From Bacteroidota bacterium (lineage in GTDB: Bacteria; Bacteroidota; Bacteroidia; UKL13-3): a DNA stretch of 64,000 bases. The stretch spans positions 17,781 to 81,780 of the forward strand of contig CANNQU010000006.1 of the NCBI GenBank assembly GCA_947507965.1. The letters run 5' to 3'. Positions within the stretch are counted from its first letter, which is position 1, and each line of letters starts with the position of its first letter. A model generated the notes under the pieces. That model searched no databases. It had not been told where the DNA came from and saw nothing but the letters and a program-made list of their open reading frames with translations. Both the position numbers and the translations under genes were made by a program. Below, piece by piece: positions 52,901 to 62,172 of this stretch.

Positions 52901-54741
52901 TGGCAGCATATAATAATACGTCCTCTTTGGGTGGCATAGCACCCCCTAAATGGAGTGGTGATAATTTATTGTGGAATCGATATACCATAAATTTAGTGAG
53001 TTTTGCCTCTCAAAGTAATGTACAGTTTCGTTTTCATTTTAAAAGTGATGCAACAGTGAACGATGAAGGTGCTGCCATTGATAGCGTGGTCATCCACGAT
53101 AATGTATATAACGATCTCAGTTTATCATCAGTTATGTCACCCATTAGCAAATGCGGCCTTGGCAATGCAGAAACGGTTCGTATCGCCATTCGGAATAAAG
53201 GAAACCTAATGGTTCCTGCAGGTACGGTAATTACAGTGTCGTATAAAATTAATACCGGCGTTCCCGTTGACGAATATTTTACTTTTCCTTTTGATTTGCC
53301 TGTTAATGGATTGGTAAATTATAATTTTATCGCACCGGCTAATCTTAGTTTGGCAGGCCCCTATTATTTTACTTTATATTGTAGTTTTTGGGCAGATATA
53401 AATGCGGCGAATGATACCATAAGTAATTATTACGTCTCCACAAAGGCTATCGTTAGTTCATTCCCTTATACCGAAAATTTCGCGGTAAGTACTCCTAACT
53501 GGTCGTCAACAGGAGGAAGTAATGAGCAATGGCGAATTTCAAATGTGTTAACCAATCCAAGCATGCCTGCACATTCCGGAAGTTATATGGCCGTATTTAA
53601 TGCTGATAGTTTTTCTACGAATGCTACCTCCCGACTGATTTCTCCCTGCTTCGATTTTTCATCATTAAATTCTCATGCGACGCTTTCATTCTATATGACC
53701 TTCAATAGTTTAAATGCTTTAAAAACAGACTCTCTAAGCGTATTAATATCATCAGATGATGGGGCTAGCTGGTTAAATATATATACGTTAAGTCGTTATC
53801 AAAGTGACTATGCTTCCCCACAATGGAATCGAGCAGATATTGATATTTCGCCTTTTGCCGGTCAAGCTAAAATATTAATCGCTTTTGAGGCGTTGGGTAA
53901 AAAAGGAACTAATTTTGCCATCGACGATATCTCGATCTACGCTACCGAGATACGTTCCATTGCTGGCATCTTTAGTGCTGCTGCACCTTGTACGATAGTG
54001 AGCGGAAGCAACTGGATCGATTTGAGAGATGACCAAAATGCACTGATCGCACAAATTAATCCCAATGGAAGTAGTCTAGGGTCGGTATGTTATGGGTTAA
54101 ATGTCGTGCAGAATACGCTTCGTTTAGAACGAATAGGGGTACATCCAAACAAAAAAGACCAATATTATTTTGTGAGAAACCTATGGCTTCAATCAAGTAT
54201 TACTCCTACGCAGCCTGTGGGAATAAGGTTATTTTACCTTCCTTCCGAATTTAACTTGACACAGGATAGTGTAAAGAATAGAATTGGAACGTCGATCTCA
54301 AAAAACGATTTTCAGGTACAGAATTATAATAATGCAATATTTCCAGATGATCTTGACCTTTTAAATAACGATTATAATACGGGCACCACCGTTTATATTG
54401 CGCCTTCAGATAATCTGCTGAATGGATTTAATAGTTTCAATTTTTCAACTTTAAAATTAGGAGAGCTGAGCTTGGTTTATAGAAAACAAGTAACTGGACT
54501 TGATCGAACAAGTAATAAAGCTGGGTTTAGGCTTTATCCCAACCCAACAGCAATGGAGTTGAATATCGTAAATGAGTATCTACCCAGGAACAGCTCGTAT
54601 TCAATTTATAATTCTATCGGACAATGTGTAATCAGGGGTGAAATAAGCGAGATTAATACCCACCTCGATATTCGTTCACTTCCGGTGGGCGTTTATTTAA
54701 TTGCCATTGGACGTGAAGCTCAAAAATTCGCTAAAGAATAG
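49912..54741 (+). CDS. Large secreted multi-domain protein with T9SS type A sorting domain
   Basis: Signal peptide, DNRLRE-like N-domain (KMAGDLDSIGDGNARAFLKFDLSGL), Ig-like segment, four approx. 300-aa modules, C-terminal FRLYPNPTAMELNI...LDIRSLPVGVYLIAI. Confidence 0.88.
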   Translation: MKHFFLFLLILFRVVVFSQSVTLTAIYSGSTTNSSKMAGDLDSIGDGNARAFLKFDLSGLSSSTVITAASLQYYNYGGLGGSSVSNSVFALDHDPLTTSAATLFTDCGDASPLSGNLASLIWSQPIPALYNTVLNSNGIAFLNSSLGTYALLALTRDAGGTNTYNFRGYLNTANAPKLVLTYYTLTPCITTPIAGTAVSSSLFPCTGEQIVLSLNGTSLSSGLGFQWQIDTTGSSKWTNITGATANTYSFISTITHAYRCMVRCMATLDSSASDSVKIGVGGIISFPYQENFEKTDGGWSGKDIGSGKQEWLWGAPTKTKTNGTVNGLYCWSTNLNSDYTDLSNYVLESPCLNFTAVSLPRLSFSMRFLTEVDYDGLFLEVSTDGGATWSKVPASDILANTYNSNSTIAVFTPPAWCGDNGGWMRYVVSLATLGGVSSAKVRVHFQSDNFVTDEGVAFDSVVISNTFKDLTVTSLISPVNACSPTGANGVKISVTNFGLTINSGTKIPVSYQLNKGAIITDTILLTASLSIGDSIHYSFKTVVNINVFGSYDFKIWVSLPSDSDRANDTLYKTIAIISVTSLPYRENFEISDGGWTSKPLSGTFNDFMWGVPIKSFIAGAASGTNCWITKVNGDYDDLSNYVLESPCIDLSNAAFPTLSFSLKFSTENNYDGCILESTINGGLSWIKVTNFLQGGYNNTSNVGVLTSPQWSGISSGWQRVITPLLGFAGQSNVKFRLHFASDLSTTDEGVAFDSITITDIYSKDIGVSGVISPVNGCGLTSLTPLGVKLKNYGKQLPAGTKFLAGFRMVDFNNLFISAGMDTITLTSAFNLNDSLYHTFSAKLNLSVAGYYIIKSWTSLANDSDKVNDTLYNFPILSRASINTFPYSENFEISEGTWYGESISGSSINEWDWNFPVKPIISFTPNGQQCWLTNPFNNYAHNSNNALYSPCFDFSALVNPEISFLMRFKIQSNYDAMVLESSINGGASWQRVDSSNFMAAYNNTSSLGGIAPPKWSGDNLLWNRYTINLVSFASQSNVQFRFHFKSDATVNDEGAAIDSVVIHDNVYNDLSLSSVMSPISKCGLGNAETVRIAIRNKGNLMVPAGTVITVSYKINTGVPVDEYFTFPFDLPVNGLVNYNFIAPANLSLAGPYYFTLYCSFWADINAANDTISNYYVSTKAIVSSFPYTENFAVSTPNWSSTGGSNEQWRISNVLTNPSMPAHSGSYMAVFNADSFSTNATSRLISPCFDFSSLNSHATLSFYMTFNSLNALKTDSLSVLISSDDGASWLNIYTLSRYQSDYASPQWNRADIDISPFAGQAKILIAFEALGKKGTNFAIDDISIYATEIRSIAGIFSAAAPCTIVSGSNWIDLRDDQNALIAQINPNGSSLGSVCYGLNVVQNTLRLERIGVHPNKKDQYYFVRNLWLQSSITPTQPVGIRLFYLPSEFNLTQDSVKNRIGTSISKNDFQVQNYNNAIFPDDLDLLNNDYNTGTTVYIAPSDNLLNGFNSFNFSTLKLGELSLVYRKQVTGLDRTSNKAGFRLYPNPTAMELNIVNEYLPRNSSYSIYNSIGQCVIRGEISEINTHLDIRSLPVGVYLIAIGREAQKFAKE
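50767..53960 (+). repeat. Four tandem approx. 900-bp coding modules in the T9SS protein (starts 50767, 51655, 52561, 53461)
   Basis: Each starts (F/L)PYxENF followed by YVLESPC/LYSPC/LISPC, LSFSxxF, GGASW, VAFDSVVI, then DxxVxxxxSPxxxCG linker; the fourth is divergent and shorter. Confidence 0.8.
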
Positions 54742-54747
54742 TGGTTT

Positions 54748-56055
54748 TTATTTTTTCCTGAAATATAATCTCAGAGGCACTCCGGTGAATTCATAGGCTT
54801 CGCGGAATTTATTTTCCAGATAGCGTTTGTAGCTTTCTTGAATATATTGAGGAAGATTGGCAAATAAAACAAAGGAAGGGGTCTTGGTATGTAACTGGGT
54901 AATGAATTTAATTTTAATAAACTTCCCTTTCACCGCAGGTGGCTGGTAATTTTCTATGGTGTTAATTAAGAATTCGTTCAGCTTATGTGTTGAGATATGG
55001 CGTTTTAAGTTTTCGTTCACCTGCATGAAAAGTTCTACCGCCTTATGAATTCTTTGTTTGTTAAGTGCCGAAATAAATAGCACGGGAATGTCCGTGAAGG
55101 GTGCGGTTGCTTCTTTAATTTCTTTCTCAAATTGCACGGTACTTTTATTGTCCTTCTCAATTAAATCCCATTTATTTACAAGGATTACGACACCTTTTCC
55201 ATTCTTTTCGGCAAGGTGCAATAGGCTAAGGTCTTGTTTTTCGATGCCAACCAGAGCATCAATAATTAAGCAACACACATCGCATTCTTCCAGTGCTTTA
55301 ATACTCCGCATTACACTGTAATATTCAATATCCTCATGCACCTTTTGTTTTTTGCGGATGCCGGCAGTATCAATTAACATGAAGTCGTGCCCGAAAGCGT
55401 TGTAACGAGTGTGTATCGTGTCGCGTGTGGTACCTGCAATATCCGTTACTATGGTACGCTCCTCCCCAAGTAATGCATTAATTAAACTCGATTTACCAAC
55501 GTTTGGTTTACCAACGATGGCTATCTTGGGTAGGTTGGAGAAATCGTCGATATCCTTCTCCTCCTTTATATATTCAACTGCTTTATCGAGTAATTCACCC
55601 GTGCCGCTGCCGCTGGCACTGCTAATACTAAAAATATCACCAAGGCCAAATTTATAAAATACGCCTTCACTTAATAGACGTTCGTTATTATCTACTTTAT
55701 TTACGGCAAGTAAAATTGGTTTCTTGCATTTACGTAGGAGCTTTGCTACTTCTTCGTCTAAGGGGTGTATACCTTCTGTAACATCAACCATAAACAGGAT
55801 TACAGCGGCTTCGCTTATGGCAATATTAACCTGACGTCGAATGGCGGCTTCGTAGATGTCATTACTGCCTTCAACAAAACCTCCTGTATCAACCACGGTA
55901 AAGGATTGACCGTTCCATTCACAGGTACCATAATGCCGGTCTCGTGTTACCCCAGAGCTATCATCAACGATTGCCTCACGTTTGCCCACCAGCCTATTAA
56001 AGAGGGTTGACTTTCCTACATTGGGTCTGCCTACAATGGCTAATATTCTACTCAT
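54748..56055 (-). CDS. der: Ribosome biogenesis GTPase Der
   Basis: Two G domains (MSRILAIVGRPNVGKSTLFNRLVGKREAIVDD; KIAIVGKPNVGKSSLINALLGEERTIV), KH-like C-terminus; ORF-track start 56163 too early. Confidence 0.96.
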   Translation of the reverse strand: MSRILAIVGRPNVGKSTLFNRLVGKREAIVDDSSGVTRDRHYGTCEWNGQSFTVVDTGGFVEGSNDIYEAAIRRQVNIAISEAAVILFMVDVTEGIHPLDEEVAKLLRKCKKPILLAVNKVDNNERLLSEGVFYKFGLGDIFSISSASGSGTGELLDKAVEYIKEEKDIDDFSNLPKIAIVGKPNVGKSSLINALLGEERTIVTDIAGTTRDTIHTRYNAFGHDFMLIDTAGIRKKQKVHEDIEYYSVMRSIKALEECDVCCLIIDALVGIEKQDLSLLHLAEKNGKGVVILVNKWDLIEKDNKSTVQFEKEIKEATAPFTDIPVLFISALNKQRIHKAVELFMQVNENLKRHISTHKLNEFLINTIENYQPPAVKGKFIKIKFITQLHTKTPSFVLFANLPQYIQESYKRYLENKFREAYEFTGVPLRLYFRKK

Positions 56056-56211
56056 AACAAAAGCGCAAAGATACGCTTCGTAAATGGTAAATGGTAATGC
56101 ATCTCTAAAAACGGGTTTCTCAAGAGGCTTACATCCATTGTATTTTGTTAATTTGCGAATCATAATTTTTGAATCACGATATACGAAGTATGCCTCTTAT
56201 CTTTGCCCCAT

Positions 56212-57189
56212 ATGACCACCATAGAAACCTATCTGAGTTCCTTTGAAGCGTATCTTTCCCATCATCCTTTTGAGGGGTTTCCTGATCGTTTATATGAACC
56301 AGCAAATTATTTAATGAAGCTTGGCGGAAAAAGATTCCGCCCTGTCATGTTGCTTATGGCTTGCGATGCCTATAAAAACTCCTTTAAGGAGGCGCTGCCG
56401 GCAGCAATGGCAATCGAAGTTTTTCATAATTTCACTTTAGTGCATGATGACATTATGGATTCGGCCCCACTTCGCCGGGGAATGCCCACCGTACATGAAA
56501 GATGGGATACCCCGACAGCCATTTTATGTGGAGATATGTTGATGTTTAAGTCGATTTTGTTTTTACAGGAGCTGCCTCATTTATTCCTTCAAGAGGCGCT
56601 CACCATGTTTAATAAAACGGCTATAGAAGTTTGTGAAGGGCAGCAGCTAGATATGCTCTTTGAGTCACGCGAGCAGGTTGACATTCCTGAATATTTGAAT
56701 ATGATAATGCTTAAAACATCGGTGCTTTTGGGTTGTAGCTTTTATTTGGGTGCACGTATAGGGGGTGCCCAAAAAGAAGATGCTTTAGCACTCTATGAAT
56801 TTGGTAAAAACCTCGGCATCGCTTTTCAGTTGCACGATGACCTACTTGATGCTTTCGCCGAAGATGCAATGGCGTTTGGCAAGCAAATTGGTGGTGACAT
56901 TTTATCAAACAAAAAAACATATTTGCTTATCACTGCATTGCAAAAAGCTGATGTAACACAACTTGAGAACTTGAAGTATTGGTTGAAATCCGACAACACA
57001 AGCTCGAATGAGAAAGTAGCCACTGTAAAAGCATTGTTTATCGAAACAGGTGCCAAACAGGCTGCCGAGCAAGAACAGCAACACTTTTACAACATGGCCT
57101 TGGAGGCGTTAAAACCAGTGAATATCTCCGATGAATCGAAGACCAAATTTCGGGCGTTTGCCCAGATGATCATGAAACGAACGAAGTAA
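56212..57189 (+). CDS. Polyprenyl synthetase family protein
   Basis: GGKRFRPVMLLMA, LVHDDIMDSAPLRRGMPTVHERWD, FQLHDDLLDAF. Confidence 0.94.
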   Translation: MTTIETYLSSFEAYLSHHPFEGFPDRLYEPANYLMKLGGKRFRPVMLLMACDAYKNSFKEALPAAMAIEVFHNFTLVHDDIMDSAPLRRGMPTVHERWDTPTAILCGDMLMFKSILFLQELPHLFLQEALTMFNKTAIEVCEGQQLDMLFESREQVDIPEYLNMIMLKTSVLLGCSFYLGARIGGAQKEDALALYEFGKNLGIAFQLHDDLLDAFAEDAMAFGKQIGGDILSNKKTYLLITALQKADVTQLENLKYWLKSDNTSSNEKVATVKALFIETGAKQAAEQEQQHFYNMALEALKPVNISDESKTKFRAFAQMIMKRTK

Positions 57190-57352
57190 TAAGCTTCTAT
57201 GAATTTCGATCGGTATAAATTTTATATTGGTAAGGGTAGTGGGGCATCTCGAATCATTAGACCAGCTTCAAAAGCCCAACACTTTTTCGTATCTTCGCGT
57301 TTCACTCTAATTAAACATTATCGGTTTAAGAAGTATAGGATTTAAATAGTCA

Positions 57353-59290
57353 ATGAATATAAATATTACTCTGCCCGATGGCAGTGTTCGTGAATACGAG
57401 CAAGGAACAACTGCGATGCAAATTGCACAAAGCATTAGTGCCGGCTTAGCCCGCAATGTTTTAGCTGCTAAAGTTAACGGAGAAGTATGGGATGCATCCC
57501 GTGCCATTAATCAAAATGCGAATGTTATTTTACTTACCGGGAATGATACCGATGGTAAAAAGACCTTATGGCATTCTTCCGCACATATTATGGCCGAAGC
57601 CATCGAAGCACTCTATCCTGGAACATTGTTTGGAATAGGTCCTCCTATTGAGGCTGGATTTTATTACGATATCGATTTAGGCGGTAAGTCTTTTGGAGCT
57701 GACGACTTTAAGAAATTAGAAGATAAAATAATTGAATTATCACGCAGAGATGTGATTTTTGAGCGTAAAGAAATTAGTAAAGCCGACGCGATAAAATATT
57801 TCACCGAGAAAGGCGACCACTATAAATTAGATTTATTGGAAGGCTTAAATGACGGCGAAATAACCTTTTATACACAAGGAAATTTCACTGACTTATGCAA
57901 AGGCCCTCATATTCCAAGTACCGGCTTTATTAAGGCTGCAAAAATTATGAATGTTGCTGCGGCATACTGGCGTGGCGATGAGAAAAACAAGATGCTTACT
58001 CGTATTTATGCGGTTACTTTTCAAAAACAAAAGGAATTGGAAGAGCATCTGCGATTATTGGAAGAAGCAAAAAAGCGTGACCATAAAAAGTTGGGTAAAG
58101 AGATGGAGCTCTTTGCTTTTAGTGAAAAGGTAGGGGCAGGATTACCGCTCTGGCTACCTAAAGGTGCCATGATACGCGAACGCCTCGAACGATTTATGCG
58201 TGAAGCACAAACGCGTATGGGGTATTTGCCGGTCATCACACCGAATATCGGTAAAAAAGATTTGTATGAGACCAGTGGTCATTGGGAGAAATATGGTAAA
58301 GATTCTTTTCAGCCCATACGCACACCGGAAGGCGAAGAGTATATGCTGAAACCGATGAACTGTCCGCACCATTGCGAAATTTACAAGACCAAGCCACGAA
58401 GCTACCGCGATTTACCGGTGCGATTGGCAGAGTTTGGTACCGTATATCGTTTCGAGCAAAGTGGAGAACTCAATGGATTAACGAGAGTTCGAGGATTTAC
58501 TCAGGACGATGCGCATCTTTTCTGTCGTCCCGATCAAATAAAAGAAGAATTTAAACGTGTTATAGATCTTGTTTTTTATGTCTTTAAATCGCTTGGATTT
58601 GAAAACTATACAGCACAAATAAGCCTTCGTGATAAGGAGAACCGGTCAAAATATATTGGTAGCGACGAAAACTGGGAAAAGGCCGAAAATGCGATTATTG
58701 AAGCTACTGCCGAAAAAGGTATGAAGACGTATATCGAATATGGAGAAGCGGCGTTTTATGGCCCGAAATTAGATTTTATGGTTAAAGATGCCATTGGCAG
58801 AAGCTGGCAACTTGGAACGATACAGGTAGATTATAATTTGCCCGAACGCTTTGAATTGGAATATATAGGAGCCGATAACCAAAAACATCGTCCGGTAATG
58901 ATACATCGTGCTCCTTTTGGAAGCATGGAGCGATTTATGGGTTTATTAATTGAACATTGTGCGGGTAATTTCCCACTCTGGCTTACTCCTGAGCAGTATA
59001 TTATTCTACCGGTGAGTGAAAAATTTGAAAGTTATGCAGAAAAAGTTGCTAAATTTTTAGAAAATTACGATATTCGCGGACTTATTGATAATTCCAATGA
59101 AACGATTGGGAAGAAAATAAGGAACGCAGAGGTAAAAAAAATACCGTTTATGCTTATCGTTGGAGAGCAAGAAGAAGAAGCAGAGAATATCGCGGTGAGA
59201 AGACATAGCGTAGGTGACCTTGGAAAAATGGGGATGCAGGATTTTGTAACGCATTTCAAACAAGCCACGGAAGATGAAAAATTGAAATAG
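57353..59290 (+). CDS. thrS: Threonine--tRNA ligase
   Basis: TGS domain [57 protein letters not shown]. Confidence 0.97.
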   Translation: MNINITLPDGSVREYEQGTTAMQIAQSISAGLARNVLAAKVNGEVWDASRAINQNANVILLTGNDTDGKKTLWHSSAHIMAEAIEALYPGTLFGIGPPIEAGFYYDIDLGGKSFGADDFKKLEDKIIELSRRDVIFERKEISKADAIKYFTEKGDHYKLDLLEGLNDGEITFYTQGNFTDLCKGPHIPSTGFIKAAKIMNVAAAYWRGDEKNKMLTRIYAVTFQKQKELEEHLRLLEEAKKRDHKKLGKEMELFAFSEKVGAGLPLWLPKGAMIRERLERFMREAQTRMGYLPVITPNIGKKDLYETSGHWEKYGKDSFQPIRTPEGEEYMLKPMNCPHHCEIYKTKPRSYRDLPVRLAEFGTVYRFEQSGELNGLTRVRGFTQDDAHLFCRPDQIKEEFKRVIDLVFYVFKSLGFENYTAQISLRDKENRSKYIGSDENWEKAENAIIEATAEKGMKTYIEYGEAAFYGPKLDFMVKDAIGRSWQLGTIQVDYNLPERFELEYIGADNQKHRPVMIHRAPFGSMERFMGLLIEHCAGNFPLWLTPEQYIILPVSEKFESYAEKVAKFLENYDIRGLIDNSNETIGKKIRNAEVKKIPFMLIVGEQEEEAENIAVRRHSVGDLGKMGMQDFVTHFKQATEDEKLK

Positions 59291-59388
59291 ATAGTTGCAG
59301 GCATAGCTTGCAGAAAACGAGTAACTTTTAGCTTGCATTGAGCTGCTTGTTTTTTAAATAAAAAATGCAATAAAATAAATTATAATAC

Positions 59389-59964
59389 TTGGCATTACCT
59401 CCAAAAAAGCCCAGCAGTGGTCCTTACAATAGTAACCGTCGTTTCCCTCAGCGCAGGGTTGCAGAGCATAACATCAACGGATTTATAAAATCGCCTGAAG
59501 TACGAATTGTAGGTGAAGATATTGAAGCTCGTGTAGTGAAACTTGCTGAAGCAATGGATATTGCAGATGATTTGGGCCTGGACTTGGTGGAGATTTCACC
59601 CAATGCAGTGCCACCCGTTTGCCGTATTGTAGATTATAAAAAGTTCTTATACGAACAAAAGAAAAAGAAAAAGGAGATTAAAGCCAACTCTCACAAACAG
59701 GAAGTAAAAGAAGTTCGTTTTGGCCCTAATACCGACCAGCATGATGTTGATTTCAAAGTGAAGCATGCTGAAGAGTTTTTGAAAGCCGGAGATAAGGTAA
59801 AAGCGCTGGTTATGTTTAAAGGTCGTGAAATTATATATAAAGAAAGAGGACGTTTACTTCTTGAAGAGTTTGTGAAACGGTTGGAAGAATTAGGGAAAGT
59901 AGATACAGGTTTGAAAATGGAGGGAAGAAAAATGACGATTATGATTGCTCCAAAGAAGGGATAA
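59389..59964 (+). CDS. infC: Translation initiation factor IF-3 (non-ATG start)
   Basis: NINGFIKSPEVRIVGEDIEARVVKLAEAMDIADDLGLDLVEISPNAVPPVCRIVDYKKFLYEQKKK; initiates at TTG 59389, in-frame stop at 59383. Confidence 0.95.
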   Translation: MALPPKKPSSGPYNSNRRFPQRRVAEHNINGFIKSPEVRIVGEDIEARVVKLAEAMDIADDLGLDLVEISPNAVPPVCRIVDYKKFLYEQKKKKKEIKANSHKQEVKEVRFGPNTDQHDVDFKVKHAEEFLKAGDKVKALVMFKGREIIYKERGRLLLEEFVKRLEELGKVDTGLKMEGRKMTIMIAPKKG

Positions 59965-60063
59965 GGTTCGGTAACGGTGACCTTTTGAAAGTGTAGGTGC
60001 TAAACAAATCAGTCGTTTACTTAAATCAATACAGAATAAAAAAGAATTAATAATCAATACATC

Positions 60064-60261
60064 ATGCCAAAATTAAAGAGCAATTCAGGAGCAAAGAAGC
60101 GGTTTAGCGTTACTTCTACTGGTAAAATTAAACGCGGACAAGCTTATAGAAGCCATATCCTAACTAAAAAAGAAACAACGCAGAAACGTAATCTAGCAAA
60201 AACTGCATACGTTTTTAAGGGCGATGAATATCGTGTTAAGAAAATGCTTTTGTTAGCCTAG
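60064..60261 (+). CDS. rpmI: 50S ribosomal protein L35
   Basis: MPKLKSNSGAKKRFSVTSTGKIKRGQAYRSHILTKK. Confidence 0.96.
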   Translation: MPKLKSNSGAKKRFSVTSTGKIKRGQAYRSHILTKKETTQKRNLAKTAYVFKGDEYRVKKMLLLA

Positions 60262-60405
60262 AAAGTCAACGATTAACCCTCGGTGGTCAATCTAAATGAA
60301 AAACCTTTTTGAGTTAAATCGAGAGGTGGAGTTAATAACCCGGTAAAAAGTACCAAAGACAAGCCCAGTGAGGCCTGCACTTTAGCCATAATTTATTTAA
60401 ATAAA

Positions 60406-60750
60406 ATGCCAAGAAGCGTAAACGCTGTCGCATCGCGACGCAGGAGAAAGAAAATTTTAAAATTAGCCAAAGGCTATTTCGGAGCCCGTAAAAATGTTTT
60501 AACGGTTGCTAAACACAGTATCGACAAAGGTTTAGGCTACGCTTACCGTGACCGTAAAACAAAAAAACGTGAATTCCGTGCCTTATGGATCCAACGTATT
60601 AATGCTGCAGCTCGTATGCATGGTACAACCTATTCGAAACTTATTAATGCATTAAACCAAAAGAACATTGGTTTAAATCGTAAAGTATTAGCCGATTTAG
60701 CAATGAACCATCCTGAAGTATTTCAGGAAATTGTGAAATCTACAAATTAA
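60406..60750 (+). CDS. rplT: 50S ribosomal protein L20
   Basis: [70 protein letters not shown]. Confidence 0.97.
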   Translation: MPRSVNAVASRRRRKKILKLAKGYFGARKNVLTVAKHSIDKGLGYAYRDRKTKKREFRALWIQRINAAARMHGTTYSKLINALNQKNIGLNRKVLADLAMNHPEVFQEIVKSTN

Positions 60751-60760
60751 TTGAATTAAT

Positions 60761-60806
60761 AAAATGCAGAAGCCATGTGTTAAACAACACATGGCTTCTG
60801 CATTTT
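60761..60806 (+). terminator. Strong terminator after rplT
   Basis: Perfect 21-bp stem AAAATGCAGAAGCCATGTGTT-AAAC-AACACATGGCTTCTGCATTTT. Confidence 0.9.
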
Positions 60807-60834
60807 TAGATTAATATTGTTATTTTCGTTGATA

Positions 60835-61434
60835 GTGAAATTCCTTTTTCTTTTTTTTATTTTCTTTTTTGTAACCCATGTCTCGGCACAAGGTGATTCT
60901 GAGGTTGTGAAAGTGCATTTTTTTTATGGCTCTAAGCCAAAGAAAAATTTTCGCGATGTGGAGAAAAAACGCTTTGGTGGCTTGCATGGAGGACATGTCA
61001 GCGTACAAATTGGAGACTCTGTTTTTAGTTTTAAATTCATAGGGAAAGTTCGTGTTTTTGGCGCTAAGAAAAATTTGCATCATCACTGGATAACTCAAGC
61101 GATGAGTGCTTGGATACAGGATACCATTAATAATAAATATGCGTCAATCGTTATACCATTATCGTACGACCAGTTTGCAAAACTTAAATCGATTCAACAA
61201 AGCTACTGCGGCAAAGACCCTTACGATTATGCTTTTTTAGGTATGCGCTGCGCCGCTGCTGTTTATGATGTTTTTTCGCAACTCGAATTTTTTAAACCAC
61301 GATCTCGTTTAGGTATGATAAGGTCAAATTTTTACCCTAAAATGCTTCGCAAGCGTTTCCTGAAACTTGCCTCCAATAAAAAATGGGTAGTGCTTAAGCA
61401 CGATGGGAGTGAGAGGAGAAAATGGGAGCGATAG
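60835..61434 (+). CDS. Secreted hypothetical protein, possibly permuted NlpC/P60 (papain-like) fold
   Basis: GTG start gives signal peptide VKFLFLFFIFFFVTHVSAQ; His motif GGLHGGHVSVQIGDSVFSF precedes Cys motif DYAFLGMRCAAAVYDVF. Confidence 0.55.
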   Translation: MKFLFLFFIFFFVTHVSAQGDSEVVKVHFFYGSKPKKNFRDVEKKRFGGLHGGHVSVQIGDSVFSFKFIGKVRVFGAKKNLHHHWITQAMSAWIQDTINNKYASIVIPLSYDQFAKLKSIQQSYCGKDPYDYAFLGMRCAAAVYDVFSQLEFFKPRSRLGMIRSNFYPKMLRKRFLKLASNKKWVVLKHDGSERRKWER

Positions 61435-61461
61435 TCATTGAACACTCGCGATGTATCGCCT

Positions 61462-62085
61462 TCATTTGTTTTCAATACGTTTGCACTCTGCCATCGCACT
61501 AACTAAGTATATTTTACCATTCGTAATATCCACGCACTCAAATCGTGTTCGTCGTAAAACGCCTTTTTTAAAAACATGGTCATTACGCAATTTAAAATAA
61601 GCACCCATTGGAATCCGTTCTACCGTTGTAATACTTAAGTCCTTTCGGGTGTCGTATGTTTTTAGAACCCGTTGCAAGTGTAAATCACTGCAACTGGCAC
61701 TTGGGTTGATAAAATGCTTACGTAGTGCCAATTTTACATCATCTGGAAAAATTGGGAGTTGCAAAAATGGTTGGATTAATCGTTTATATTCTTCTTTCCA
61801 TTCATTGCCATGAGGTGCTACGTGGTGTTTGTTTTTAACCCAATTCGTAAGATGTGCAAATTCATGGATCAAGGTGATCAAAAAATCAAAAGGATTTAAA
61901 TTATGGTTAACACTAATACGATGCGTGTTGCCATTGGCTGGTGCCCGGTAGTCGCCTAACTTGGTGCTACGTCGATTACTGATATGCAAATGAAGACGAT
62001 GTTCCTGAATCCATGAAGCAATTAATGGAACCGATAGCTCCGGAATATATTCTTTTAGTACGGTTTCTAATTGTTCTCGGATCAT
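61462..62085 (-). CDS. SprT-like domain protein (zinc metallopeptidase-like)
   Basis: FLITLIHEFAHLTNWVKNKHHVAPHGNEWKEEYKRLI. Confidence 0.85.
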   Translation of the reverse strand: MIREQLETVLKEYIPELSVPLIASWIQEHRLHLHISNRRSTKLGDYRAPANGNTHRISVNHNLNPFDFLITLIHEFAHLTNWVKNKHHVAPHGNEWKEEYKRLIQPFLQLPIFPDDVKLALRKHFINPSASCSDLHLQRVLKTYDTRKDLSITTVERIPMGAYFKLRNDHVFKKGVLRRTRFECVDITNGKIYLVSAMAECKRIENK

Positions 62086-62172
62086 CAATCGTATCGTTTT
62101 TAGGGTATCTGTTGTTTTGCAAATAAAACACAACAATATTCCATATTTATTTCTTAATTTGCTGTACAAATA

